From: Methylovirgula sp.
GTDB lineage: Bacteria; Pseudomonadota; Alphaproteobacteria; Rhizobiales; Beijerinckiaceae
Direction of reading: 5' to 3'
Assembly (NCBI RefSeq): GCF_037200945.1
Contig: NZ_JBBCGP010000001.1
Coordinates: 682,001-746,000, forward strand
Length of the DNA stretch: 64,000 bases
The translations under genes and the position numbers were made by a program. Each line of letters opens with the position of its first letter. Within the stretch, counting starts at the first letter, position 1. Under the pieces are notes generated by a model. The model did no database searches. It saw only the letters and a program-made list of their open reading frames with translations, and was not told the DNA's origin. Below are positions 44,610 through 52,829 of this stretch, piece by piece.

Positions 44610-45616
44610 CAATGATAGCCCTCGCCCGGACGAACCTTGCCGCGAAAAACGTAATAGGCGAAGGCGGTATAGGCGAGGATGACCGGAATGATGACGAGCG
44701 CGCCGACCAGCACGAAGAGCTGAGTCTGCGGCGGCGCCGCGGCCGCTTCGATTGTCAGGTCGGGCGGAACGATATGCGGCCACAGACTGATGCCAAGTCC
44801 GCTGTAGCCAAGGAACAGCAGGCCGAGCGCCGCGATGAACGGCACAAGATGCGCTTTCTGTTGCAAGGAGAGCAGCAGGAGAATGCCGACCGCGATGGTT
44901 AGGCCCGGCACCGGCGCGAAGAAAATGAGATCTGGCAAGGTGAACCAGCGTGCCTCGATCGCCGGATGAGAGAGCGGCGTCCAGATGCTGACGATCGCAA
45001 TGATGGCAAGAAGCCCAAACGTCGTCGCCTGCGCCGCGGAGCGCATACGCGTCTGCAGATCGTCCTCGGTCTTTAAGATGAGCCACGTGCTGCCGAGCAG
45101 CGCATAGGCGACGATGAGACCAAAGCCGGTAAAGAGACTGAATGGCGTCAGCCAGTCCAGCGCGCCGCCTTCATAGGACGGCCCATGAACGGCAAAGCCA
45201 TTGATGAAGGCGCCCAATGAGACACCTTGAAAGAAGGTGGCGATATAGGAGCCCCAGGCGAAGGCCTTGTCCCAAAACGGCCGATGCGCCGCGTCGGCCT
45301 TGAAGCGGAACTCGAACGCGACACCGCGCCAGATGAGGCCGGCCAGCACGCATATCAGCGGCAGATAAAGCGCGCTCAACACGATCGAATAAGCGAGCGG
45401 GAAAGCCGCATAGAGCCCGGCGGCGCCTAGCACGAGCCAGGTTTCATTGCCGTCCCAAACAGGCGCAACCGTGTTGACCATGAGATCGCGGTCGCCGCGA
45501 TCGCGCACGAAGGGAAACAGGATGCCGATGCCGAGATCGAAGCCATCCATGATGACATACATGGCGAGGCTGAACGCGATGATGCCAACCCAGGCGAAGG
45601 CGAGATCCAGTTGCAT
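44609..45616 (-). CDS. cioB: Cytochrome bd (cyanide-insensitive type) subunit II
   Basis: 335 residues with about eight to nine membrane segments. CydB hallmarks: AMYVIMDGFDLGIGILFPFV near the N terminus, NTVAPVWDGNETWLVLGAAGLYAAFPLAY, LPLICVLAGLIWRGVAFEFR and GVSLGAFINGF. It forms the heterodimeric quinol oxidase with CioA and lacks haem ligands itself. It starts three bases after cioA ends and overlaps the DUF2474 gene. Confidence 0.93.
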   Translation of the reverse strand: MQLDLAFAWVGIIAFSLAMYVIMDGFDLGIGILFPFVRDRGDRDLMVNTVAPVWDGNETWLVLGAAGLYAAFPLAYSIVLSALYLPLICVLAGLIWRGVAFEFRFKADAAHRPFWDKAFAWGSYIATFFQGVSLGAFINGFAVHGPSYEGGALDWLTPFSLFTGFGLIVAYALLGSTWLILKTEDDLQTRMRSAAQATTFGLLAIIAIVSIWTPLSHPAIEARWFTLPDLIFFAPVPGLTIAVGILLLLSLQQKAHLVPFIAALGLLFLGYSGLGISLWPHIVPPDLTIEAAAAPPQTQLFVLVGALVIIPVILAYTAFAYYVFRGKVRPGEGYH

Positions 45617-45619
45617 GGC

Positions 45620-47041
45620 TCAGGCCCCCCGCGTTGTATCGGCCGGCAGCGGATCGATATTATCCGGCGCGGCGGAAAGCGGTCGCGATGGCGTTGGCGT
45701 ATGGCCGACATGGCTGCCGCTGCCATCGGGCCCATGCGCGGCGAGCTTCAGAATGTAAGAAATTCCGGTGCCAAAGACCGCGAAATACATCACGACAAAA
45801 AGCGCGAGCGTCGCCGACAGGGCGAGAACAGAATGGTTGGAGACCGCATCCTTCGTGCGCATGACGCCATAGACGACCCAGGGCTGGCGGCCCATCTCCG
45901 TGGTGATCCAACCGGACAGAATTGCGATGAGCCCGGCCGGACCCATAACCAGCGCAAGCCATAAGAAAGGCCGCGTGACGAAGAACTCATGACGCCAGCG
46001 CAGCCAGCCGCTCCAAAGGCCAAGGCCCAACATCATAAAACCAAGCCCGACCATCAAACGGAACGTCCAGAAGATGACAGTGGAATCCGGCCGGTCCTGC
46101 GGTGGAAAATCGTCAAGACCCGGCACTTGCCCACTCCAGGAATGCGTGAGGATCAGACTGCCAAGATGTGGCACATCGACCTCATCCAGCGTCTTGCCAT
46201 CCTTCATGTCTGGCCAGCCGAAGAGAACGAGGGGCACGGATTCGTGCGGAATATTGATCCAATGGCCTTCGATCGCGGCGATCTTCGCCGGCTGATATTT
46301 GAGCGTGTTGAGACCCTGCTGATCGCCGGCCTCGATCTGGATCGGCGCGACGCAAAGGATCAGCCACATCGCCATCGAGAACATCGTACGCACGGCCTTC
46401 GTGTCATGTCCGCGCAGCAAATGCCAGGCGCCCGTCGCGCCGACGAAAAGCGCAACCGCGAGATAGGCGGCAATCGTCATATGCACAAAGCGATACGGGA
46501 ACGACGGATTGAATATGATCGCCCACCAGTCAAGCGGGATCACGCGGCCGCCAGCGACGGTGAATCCTCGCGGCGTCTGCATCCAACTGTTCGAGGCGAG
46601 AATCCATCCCGCCGAAATATGCGTGCCGAGTGTCACCATGATCGTCGAGAGGAAATGCAGGCCGCGGCCGACCTTGTTCCAGCCGAACAACATGACGCCG
46701 AGAAATCCGGCCTCGAGGAAGAACGCCGTCATCACCTCATAAGTGAGAAGCGCGCCCGTGACGCTGCCGGCGAAAGCCGAAAAATAGCTCCAATTGGTGC
46801 CGAACTGGTAGGCCATGACAAGGCCTGAGACGACGCCCATGCCGAAATTGACGGCGAAGATCTGCGACCAGAAATGATAGAGGTCGCGATAGGTCTCGTC
46901 CTTCTTCCACAGATACAAAGCTTCGAGGACGACGAGAAAGCTCGCAAGGCCAATCGTGATCGCCGGAAAGATGATGTGGAACGAGACGGTGAACCCGAAT
47001 TGTATCCGCGCGAGCTCTAATGCCGTCAGACCGAACATCAT
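45620..47041 (-). CDS. cioA: Cytochrome bd (cyanide-insensitive type) subunit I
   Basis: 473 residues, shorter than the roughly 520 of classical CydA, with a short Q-loop (SWSGQVPGLDDFPPQDRPDSTVIFWTFRLM) as in CioA. Haem ligands: His19-like in FTVSFHIIFPAI, His in VHMTIAAYL and Met in the AIEGHWINIPHES/IQIEAGDQQG region. GLVMAYQFGTNWSYF and GRQPWVVYGVMRT are standard. It oxidises ubiquinol and reduces O2 to water without proton pumping and tolerates cyanide. The gene starts 66 bases after the MocR gene on the same strand and may be co-transcribed with it. Confidence 0.93.
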   Translation of the reverse strand: MMFGLTALELARIQFGFTVSFHIIFPAITIGLASFLVVLEALYLWKKDETYRDLYHFWSQIFAVNFGMGVVSGLVMAYQFGTNWSYFSAFAGSVTGALLTYEVMTAFFLEAGFLGVMLFGWNKVGRGLHFLSTIMVTLGTHISAGWILASNSWMQTPRGFTVAGGRVIPLDWWAIIFNPSFPYRFVHMTIAAYLAVALFVGATGAWHLLRGHDTKAVRTMFSMAMWLILCVAPIQIEAGDQQGLNTLKYQPAKIAAIEGHWINIPHESVPLVLFGWPDMKDGKTLDEVDVPHLGSLILTHSWSGQVPGLDDFPPQDRPDSTVIFWTFRLMVGLGFMMLGLGLWSGWLRWRHEFFVTRPFLWLALVMGPAGLIAILSGWITTEMGRQPWVVYGVMRTKDAVSNHSVLALSATLALFVVMYFAVFGTGISYILKLAAHGPDGSGSHVGHTPTPSRPLSAAPDNIDPLPADTTRGA

Positions 47042-47106
47042 CTGTCCCTATTTACCGTCACCGCTTCGGGCTACGCATTATCAGCACGATGTGCTGCATC
47101 TTCCAG

Positions 47107-48498
47107 TTAAACGACAACGCGTGTCATAATCGACGGCTGTGAGAGAAGCTCCGCCAGCAAGATCAACGCATCTTCGAGCGCGCCACGATCCGGCGCCACG
47201 CCCAATGATATCCTGACCGCTTCCGGCGAACCAGATGCAATCGCGAATGCAGACGCAGGCACGATCGCCACACCGGAACGATCCGCATGTTCGGTAAAAT
47301 CATTGGCGCGCCAATGTGACGGCATGTTTAACCACAGATGATGGCCATTTGGATCTGCGGCAAAACTCACGTCTTTCAGAATCGCAGCGGCCATCTGCTG
47401 TCGTGCCGCATTCTCGAGGCGAATGGCGTTGCAGATTTCGTCGAGCGTTCCATCGCCAATCCACCGCGACGCTAAAGCCGCCATCAACGGCGGCGCCATG
47501 AGCGTCGTCGCGCGCAACACACCGGCCAGCCGCTGCGCCTGATTGTTGCCGGGCGCGATAACATAGGCAATCCGCAAGGCAGGGCTGACACATTTGGAGA
47601 GCGTCGCGATATGCCAGGTGATGTCCCCTGCCAGACTTGTGAACGCCGGCAATATCTGCGTGCGCAACGGCGCATAAGGATCGTCCTCGATGATGAGGAC
47701 GTCGTGAGCCCGTGCGATTCTGACAAGCTCGATCCGGCGTTCCTCGGACAGCGTTGCCGTCGTCGGATTGTCGATCGAAGGAATGACATAAAGTGCCTTT
47801 GGGCGGCTCATCCGGCAGACGTCAGCAAATGCGGCTGGAATAATGCCGCCCGCGTCCATCGCGACGGAGAGCAGCGTCAAACCCTTCTGCGACGCCACCG
47901 CCTTAAGGCCGGGGTAGGTCAATGAACCAGCAGCGACCGCATCGCCGGCTTTGCAGAGACATTCGCAAATGGCAAAGAGCGCACCTTGTGCGCCGGCGGC
48001 AACGAGGACGCGATTGGGCGCGACAGAATCCATGCGGCGGGATAGCCACGCAGCACCGGCGATCCGGTCCGAATCCGCGCCGGTGCTTTCCTGATAATGC
48101 AGATGCAGCATACCTCGCGGATCGGACAACAAGGCGCCGATGTCGGCGGGAATGCGCTTTTGCAGCCGCGCCGCTGATGGCTGCGGCGGGATGTTCATGC
48201 TGAGATCGAGGAGCGCGGGCGCATCCGCCCGTCCGGGCAGCTTCGCCTCCGCCAGCCCTTCGCGAACAAAGGTCCCCCGACCTGTCTGTGCATCGACCAG
48301 CCCCCGCCGCCGCGCTTCGTTGAAGGCCCGGGTCACCGTCGTCAGGTCCACCTTGAGAGCCTCCGCGATCGCGCGCTGCGCCGGAAGACGATCGCCCGGC
48401 TGCAGGCGACCGGCCCAGACATCAGCTTCCAGAGCCTCGACGATGCCGAGATATTTCATCCGGGCGGTTTCGACGAGCCGGGGTTGCCACAGGGACAT
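47107..48498 (-). CDS. Second MocR/PdxR-type regulator, next to cioAB
   Basis: 463 residues from ATG 48498 with GAGG seven bases upstream; an ATG at 48531 lies inside an operator-like motif and is less likely. GntR winged helix: GRLQPGDRLPAQRAIAEALKVDLTTVTRAF and TGRGTFV. Aminotransferase domain with VLIIEDDPYAPL and the PLP Lys in HIATLSKCVSPALRIAYV. It resembles the MocR at 42.6 kb closely in layout. It is upstream of cioA on the same strand and divergent from the DUF983 gene, with six CCATAC-type repeats in the promoter gap. Confidence 0.88.
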   Translation of the reverse strand: MSLWQPRLVETARMKYLGIVEALEADVWAGRLQPGDRLPAQRAIAEALKVDLTTVTRAFNEARRRGLVDAQTGRGTFVREGLAEAKLPGRADAPALLDLSMNIPPQPSAARLQKRIPADIGALLSDPRGMLHLHYQESTGADSDRIAGAAWLSRRMDSVAPNRVLVAAGAQGALFAICECLCKAGDAVAAGSLTYPGLKAVASQKGLTLLSVAMDAGGIIPAAFADVCRMSRPKALYVIPSIDNPTTATLSEERRIELVRIARAHDVLIIEDDPYAPLRTQILPAFTSLAGDITWHIATLSKCVSPALRIAYVIAPGNNQAQRLAGVLRATTLMAPPLMAALASRWIGDGTLDEICNAIRLENAARQQMAAAILKDVSFAADPNGHHLWLNMPSHWRANDFTEHADRSGVAIVPASAFAIASGSPEAVRISLGVAPDRGALEDALILLAELLSQPSIMTRVVV

Positions 48499-48510
48499 TC
48501 TTGCCTCGTG

Positions 48511-48698
48511 TATGGAGGTTAAGCCATACATCTATCAGAACCCATACGATTTACAAAGCAAACTTATTTTCTGTTATATCTCAAATATTTATATAAACTT
48601 AGTACGTGAAATGACGCTCGGATACACCGCCATTTTTGGGAATTGTATGGCTTATTTGCTTGCATTGTATGGCTAAAATTGATAAATAGAGACCATAC
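48511..48698. promoter_or_regulatory. Cluster of six CCATAC/GTATGG motifs: probable MocR operator array
   Basis: GTATGG at 48511; CCATAC at 48525 and about 48542; GTATGG at about 48645 and 48667; CCATAC at 48693. Two copies form an extended direct repeat ATTGTATGGCT (48642-48652 and 48664-48674) exactly 22 bases apart, two helical turns, as expected for a dimeric MocR operator. The array lies between the divergent MocR and DUF983 genes in an AT-rich segment. The last copy is five bases from the DUF983 ribosome-binding site. Regulation of mocR-cioAB and DUF983 is inferred. Confidence 0.65.
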
Positions 48699-48711
48699 AG
48701 GAGGACGGGTG

Positions 48712-49104
48712 ATGAGTGAGAAATCGATCTGGACTGGGATGCGTCGCGGCGCGATGTGCCGTTGCCCGAATTGCGGAAAAGGCCGTCTTTACGAGGGCTT
48801 CTTGAAGCCGACCGCACATTGCGAAGTCTGCGGCGAGGACAACAGGATTTATCCTTCGGATGATCTGCCGCCATACCTGACCGTCTTTGTCGTCGGGCAT
48901 TTCGTCGTCGGCCTTTATTTGTGGCTCGATTTCAGCTTCGCATTGCCCGACTGGGTGCAGCTTTCGATATGGCTCCCGGCGACGGCGCTGCTCAGTTTGG
49001 CCCTGCTGCCAGTGATGAAAGGTCTTTCGATCGGGATTTGTTGGGCGAATGATATGGTGCGTGCCCCAATCCCAACGGCCGAGAGCGAAAAGCGTGTTGC
49101 CTAG
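48712..49104 (+). CDS. DUF983-family zinc-ribbon membrane protein
   Basis: 130 residues from ATG 48712 behind AGGAGG. An N-terminal zinc ribbon (CRCPNCGKGRLYEGFLK and CEVCGED) is followed by two membrane helices (LTVFVVGHFVVGLYLWLDF; IWLPATALLSLALLPVM). Family members are often encoded among terminal-oxidase assembly genes. Here it is divergent from mocR-cioAB and shares their operator array, suggesting a role linked to the oxidase. Function not established. Confidence 0.8.
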   Translation: MSEKSIWTGMRRGAMCRCPNCGKGRLYEGFLKPTAHCEVCGEDNRIYPSDDLPPYLTVFVVGHFVVGLYLWLDFSFALPDWVQLSIWLPATALLSLALLPVMKGLSIGICWANDMVRAPIPTAESEKRVA

Positions 49105-49124
49105 ATCAACGAGACGCCGCGGTC

Positions 49125-49559
49125 TTACCCACGCTTCCACGTCACTTTGAGGACAGGTCGTCCGGGGGCCGGCAGGCTTTGCTGCACGAGTTCGTCGCCG
49201 TTGAGTTTGACAAGGCGCGTCTGATCGTGGCCGACGGCGGGGGGCTGGCTCGCACCCGTGACATGAAAAATTACCGTGCCGGCTGCATCGTCAGTTCGAT
49301 ACGTGCCGAAATAGGCGATACTGCGGGCGCCGCCGTCGCTGATCACGATGATGGAATAGTGACCGGTCGCGTCAAGAAACATCGACCCCTGCGGTTTCGC
49401 GCCATAAGGCGCGTTGCCGCTGACATCGACGGCTTCGAGTTGCCAGTGGCCGATTATGCTGGCGCCGAGCGACGCTGGCATCGCGGGCACAGCGCCCGCG
49501 CCAAACATTGAAATTGCCAAAAGAAAAATTGCCCGCCCGCGCAAAATTAACGTCGTCAT
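49125..49559 (-). CDS. Secreted lipocalin-like domain protein
   Basis: 144 residues from ATG 49559 (MTTLILRGRAIFLLAISMFG); an upstream start adds seven residues. Signal peptide cut near VPAMPA. The mature part begins IIGHWQLEAVDVSG and has MFLDATGHYSIIVISDG and GTYRTDDAAGTVIFHV, a small beta-barrel pattern of lipocalin-like proteins. Ligand unknown. Convergent with the DUF983 gene; no operon. Confidence 0.6.
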   Translation of the reverse strand: MTTLILRGRAIFLLAISMFGAGAVPAMPASLGASIIGHWQLEAVDVSGNAPYGAKPQGSMFLDATGHYSIIVISDGGARSIAYFGTYRTDDAAGTVIFHVTGASQPPAVGHDQTRLVKLNGDELVQQSLPAPGRPVLKVTWKRG

Positions 49560-49727
49560 ACGTCTCTCCGCGACAGCCACAGCACATTATAGGCGTGGCC
49601 TCCGAGCCAACACCAGACAATGCTGGGTTTTTCTTCGCATGCCGTCGCGAGCAAATATGATGACGCCTTGCGGCACGATCACGCTTCGTTATCATCCGCG
49701 CATTGCGAGCGACGCGAAGGTTCGTTC

Positions 49728-50612
49728 ATGCGTATTTCCTGTGCCATGTTGATCCTTCTGATTTTCGTTGTCGCCGGATCGCCAGCGAGTGCCCAAATCA
49801 TGCCGGGCGATGCCGCCAACGATGCAGATGCGACGAGCGGCAATCCGAGCATTGCGCCCTTCAAATGGGCCGGCCTGCTGGTCATTCCTGATCCCATGAC
49901 GCAGCACCCCAACGCCGCGACTCTCTGCACGGCGGAATTCATCGCCTCGAATGTGATCGTGACCGCCGGCCATTGCTTGCGTGATCTACCAGGCAATCCG
50001 AATGGCCCCTGGCCCGACGCCACCAAGGGCGTGTTCTGGCTGCAATATCAAAACCAGTCCGGCATGCCGTTCAAAATCCTTTGCAGCGAAACGAACCCGC
50101 TCTGGAGCCTGCCGCCCAACTTTGTCAGCCTGAGCGATAACGATCAGGCGTCGGCTCTCGTCGCCGCCTATCAGCACGACTTCGCCATGCTCCTCGTCGA
50201 TGGTCAAAGTCCCAATGGGACGATGCCTTATGCGCTCGATTGGAAGGGGCATTACACGCACGCCGCGCGCATCGGCTATCCCGGTGATATTCTCGAAGGT
50301 ACGGTCATCCAAAAAGCGCCGGGCGTCGTGTTCTCTGCCGACGCGTTGCCGTTTGGTCTCTATGCCGCTCCCAATCTTGTCGTCCAATGGGGTCCGATCA
50401 CCGATGCGACGCAGGGCATGAGTGGCGGCGCCTGGGTGGCGCATCCGAACGCCAATGAGGGCGACGGCAGCAACGTCCTGATCGCCGTGACGTCTTTCGG
50501 CCCGGTGAACGGCTCCGGGCATCCGAGATTTCCGGGCGGAACCTTCGCCGCCTATCTGACGGCAGCGGAATTCAACCCGCTGCTGCAATCGGTCGAGAAC
50601 GGCTGCAAGTAA
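49728..50612 (+). CDS. Secreted trypsin-like serine protease
   Basis: 294 residues with a signal peptide (MLILLIFVVAGSPASA, cut before QIMPG). Chymotrypsin-fold triad: H82 in VTAGHC, D151 in QHDFAML, S232 in GMSGGAW. Two N-terminal-half Cys (LCTAEF, GHC) suggest one disulfide. Acts in the periplasm or outside the cell. ATG 49728 is preferred over longer frames. A degenerate REP-like sequence (CATTGCGAGCGACGCGAAG) lies at 49701-49719, directly upstream. Confidence 0.82.
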   Translation: MRISCAMLILLIFVVAGSPASAQIMPGDAANDADATSGNPSIAPFKWAGLLVIPDPMTQHPNAATLCTAEFIASNVIVTAGHCLRDLPGNPNGPWPDATKGVFWLQYQNQSGMPFKILCSETNPLWSLPPNFVSLSDNDQASALVAAYQHDFAMLLVDGQSPNGTMPYALDWKGHYTHAARIGYPGDILEGTVIQKAPGVVFSADALPFGLYAAPNLVVQWGPITDATQGMSGGAWVAHPNANEGDGSNVLIAVTSFGPVNGSGHPRFPGGTFAAYLTAAEFNPLLQSVENGCK

Positions 50613-50632
50613 GTCTTCGTCGAAGAGGCGAC

Positions 50633-51820
50633 CTACGCCCGCGCCTGCTCCATCAGATCAACGAAGCGCTTGAAAAGGTAATGGCTGTCCTGCGGGCCGG
50701 GCGAAGCCTCGGGATGATATTGCACCGAGAAGGCTGGCCGGTCCTTCAACGCGATGCCGCAATTCGAACCATCGAACAATGAGATGTGCGTCTCGCGCGC
50801 ATTCTCCGGCAGTGTGTCGCGATCGACGGCGAAGCCGTGGTTCATCGAAACGATTTCGACCTTGTCGGTGGTGAAATCCTTCACCGGGTGATTGGCGCCG
50901 TGATGGCCCTGCTTCATCTTCATCGTCTTGGCGCCGATGGCGAGCGCCAGCATCTGGTGCCCGAGACAGATACAGAAGGTCGGGATCTTCTCGTCGATCA
51001 GTTCGCGGATCACCGGCACGGCATATTCGCCCGTCGCCGCCGGATCACCGGGGCCGTTCGACAGGAAGATGCCGTCGGGTTTCAGCGCCTTGATCTCTTC
51101 CGCGGTCGCCGTCGCCGGCACGATCGTGACAGCGCAACCGAGATCGGCGAGAAGTCGCAGGATGTTACGCTTGACGCCATAATCGATGGCGACGACGTGA
51201 TATTTCGGCTCGGTCAATTGGCCATAGCCGATCTCCGGCTGCCAGCGCGTCTCATCCCAATTGGCGCGCTGCGTGCGCGTCACAGACGGCACGAGGTCCA
51301 TGCCGACGAGGCCCGGCCAATCCGCGGCTTTGGCTTTGAGCGCCGCGATGTCGAACTGGCCGTCCGGCGCATGGGCGATGACGGCATTGGGCATGCCCTT
51401 GTCGCGGATGTAAGCGGTCAGCGCGCGCGTATCGATGCCATAAAGACCGATGACGCCGCGGGCCTTCAGCCATTCGTCGAGATGCCGGGTCGCGCGGTGG
51501 TTGGACGGATCGGTGATCGGCGCGTGGACGATGATGCCGCACGCCGCCGCAGCTCCGGCAAGATTGCTCGTCTCGATATCTTCTTCATTCGTCCCGACAT
51601 TGCCGATGTGCGGAAAGGTGAAGGTGACGATCTGCCCGGCGTAGGACGGATCGGTGAGGATTTCCTCATAGCCGGTCATGGCCGTGTTGAAGCAGACTTC
51701 GCCCACGGCCTCGCCCTCGGCGCCGAGGCCGAAGCCTTCGAGCACCGTGCCGTCGGCGAGCACGAGTCGCGCCGTTTTCAGCGGAATGGTCCAGCCTTGT
51801 TTGTCTTGCTGCCCGGTCAT
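50633..51820 (-). CDS. carA: Carbamoyl-phosphate synthase small subunit
   Basis: 395 residues; the glutaminase subunit that passes ammonia to CarB for carbamoyl phosphate in pyrimidine and arginine synthesis. N-terminal CarA domain (LEGFGLGAEGEAVGEVCFNT, LTDPSYAGQIVTFTFPHIGN), then the class I amidotransferase with C285 in CICLGHQ, H369 and E371 in QYHPEASPG, and the glycine loop FLSNGPGDP. carB is not in the window. Divergent from the YqeY-like gene, 106 bases apart, the usual arrangement in Rhizobiales. Confidence 0.97.
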   Translation of the reverse strand: MTGQQDKQGWTIPLKTARLVLADGTVLEGFGLGAEGEAVGEVCFNTAMTGYEEILTDPSYAGQIVTFTFPHIGNVGTNEEDIETSNLAGAAAACGIIVHAPITDPSNHRATRHLDEWLKARGVIGLYGIDTRALTAYIRDKGMPNAVIAHAPDGQFDIAALKAKAADWPGLVGMDLVPSVTRTQRANWDETRWQPEIGYGQLTEPKYHVVAIDYGVKRNILRLLADLGCAVTIVPATATAEEIKALKPDGIFLSNGPGDPAATGEYAVPVIRELIDEKIPTFCICLGHQMLALAIGAKTMKMKQGHHGANHPVKDFTTDKVEIVSMNHGFAVDRDTLPENARETHISLFDGSNCGIALKDRPAFSVQYHPEASPGPQDSHYLFKRFVDLMEQARA

Positions 51821-51926
51821 GCCTGCTTTACACCCTCCAGATCATGAAGATTTGGCGCCCTGCGGGGCCTAAGTGGCCCGCCACGCGGCGCGGGTCAATC
51901 CAGATATTCCCTAGATAGGATCGAAC

Positions 51927-52382
51927 GTGGCAATACGCGAGGAACTGACGAGCGAATTGAAGACGGCGATGAAAGCCGGCGAGAAACGCCGCGTCGACAC
52001 CATCCGGCTCATCAATGCCGCACTGAAGGATCGCGATATCGAGGCGCGGGGCCAAGGCAAGACCGTCTCGGACGACGACATCCTGGCGCTGCTGCAGAAG
52101 CTCGTGAAAAGCCGCCAGGAATCGGTCGAAATCTATGACAAGGCCGGCCGCGTCGATCTCGCGACGCAGGAGCGGGAAGAAATTGCCGTCATCCAGACGT
52201 TCCTGCCGCAACCCTTGAGCGCGGAAGAGGCGGATGCCGCAATCGCGGCCGCCATCGCCGAAACGAGCGCCAGTTCTATCAAGGATATGGGCAAAGTGGT
52301 CGGCGTGCTGCGAGCGAATTATGCCGGCCGAATGGATATCGCCAAGGCCAGCGCCGCCGTGAAGGCGAAACTGGGCGGCTGA
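51927..52382 (+). CDS. YqeY/GatB-domain protein
   Basis: 151 residues. AIREELTSELKTAMKAGEKRR then VDTIRLINAALKDRDIEARG and QTFLPQPLSAEEADAAI are characteristic of the YqeY family, helical proteins related to the tail domain of the amidotransferase subunit GatB. May bind tRNA; its precise role is unknown. Commonly beside carA in alphaproteobacteria. It starts with GTG (gtggcaatacgc). Confidence 0.93.
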   Translation: MAIREELTSELKTAMKAGEKRRVDTIRLINAALKDRDIEARGQGKTVSDDDILALLQKLVKSRQESVEIYDKAGRVDLATQEREEIAVIQTFLPQPLSAEEADAAIAAAIAETSASSIKDMGKVVGVLRANYAGRMDIAKASAAVKAKLGG

Positions 52383-52392
52383 AGCCTCCCGC

Positions 52393-52422
52393 CGTCATTG
52401 CGAGCGCAGCGAAGCAATCCAG
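52393..52422 (+). repeat. REP-like repeat copy 1
   Basis: CGTCATTGCGAGC...GAAGCAATCCAG, a 30-base copy of an intergenic repeat widespread in Rhizobiales. Located 14 bases before the GIY-YIG gene; two more copies follow that gene, and a degenerate one lies at 49701. Confidence 0.8.
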
Positions 52423-52436
52423 CCCTACTGACAACC

Positions 52437-52727
52437 ATGAGGTATGCCTGCGTTTACATCATGGCCAGCCAACGCAACGGAACACTTTATACGGGCGTGA
52501 CGTCTGATCTGGCCCGGCGCGTGTTTGAGCATCGATCGGGACTGATTCCGGGATTTACAACGCAATATAGCTGCAAGCTGCTCGTCTGGTACGAGCGACA
52601 TGAGCGCATGGACGAGGCTATTACCCGAGAAAAACAAATCAAGGCTGGATCACGCGCCAAAAAGCTATCGCTGATTGAGAAGGTTAACCCGCAATGGCGT
52701 GACCTTTACGAAGAGCTGGCGCACTGA
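52437..52727 (+). CDS. GIY-YIG nuclease-family protein (YhbQ-like)
   Basis: 96 residues from ATG 52437. The variant GIY-YIG core is CVYIMASQRNGTLYTGVTSDLARRVFEHRSG (Tyr, Tyr and the catalytic Arg), with EAITREKQIKAGSRAKKLSLI after it. These small single-domain proteins are putative structure-selective nucleases of unknown role. The gene sits exactly between REP-like palindromes (copy 1 before; an inverted pair 27 bases after), an association worth noting. Confidence 0.88.
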   Translation: MRYACVYIMASQRNGTLYTGVTSDLARRVFEHRSGLIPGFTTQYSCKLLVWYERHERMDEAITREKQIKAGSRAKKLSLIEKVNPQWRDLYEELAH

Positions 52728-52753
52728 TTGTCGTGACGACACCGGGGCTCGAA

Positions 52754-52827
52754 CGTCATTGCGAGGAGCATAGCGACGAAGCAATCCAGCAATAAGACTG
52801 GATTGCTTCGCTTCGCTCGCAATGACG
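52754..52827. repeat. REP-like inverted pair (copies 2 and 3)
   Basis: Copy 2 (52754-52789, CGTCATTGCGAGGAGC...) and copy 3 in reverse (52798-52827, CTGGATTGCTTCGC...) form a long imperfect hairpin around an 8-base loop. It lies between the convergent GIY-YIG and metallophosphoesterase genes and could also end transcription. Confidence 0.85.
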
Positions 52828-52829
52828 GG

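Noticed and set aside
45989..46828. 279-residue plus-strand frame opposite cioA
   Set aside because: Shadow of a strongly conserved membrane-protein gene.
50786..51847. 353-residue plus-strand frame opposite carA
   Set aside because: carA is certain; the antisense frame is Arg/His/Gly-rich with no recognisable domain.
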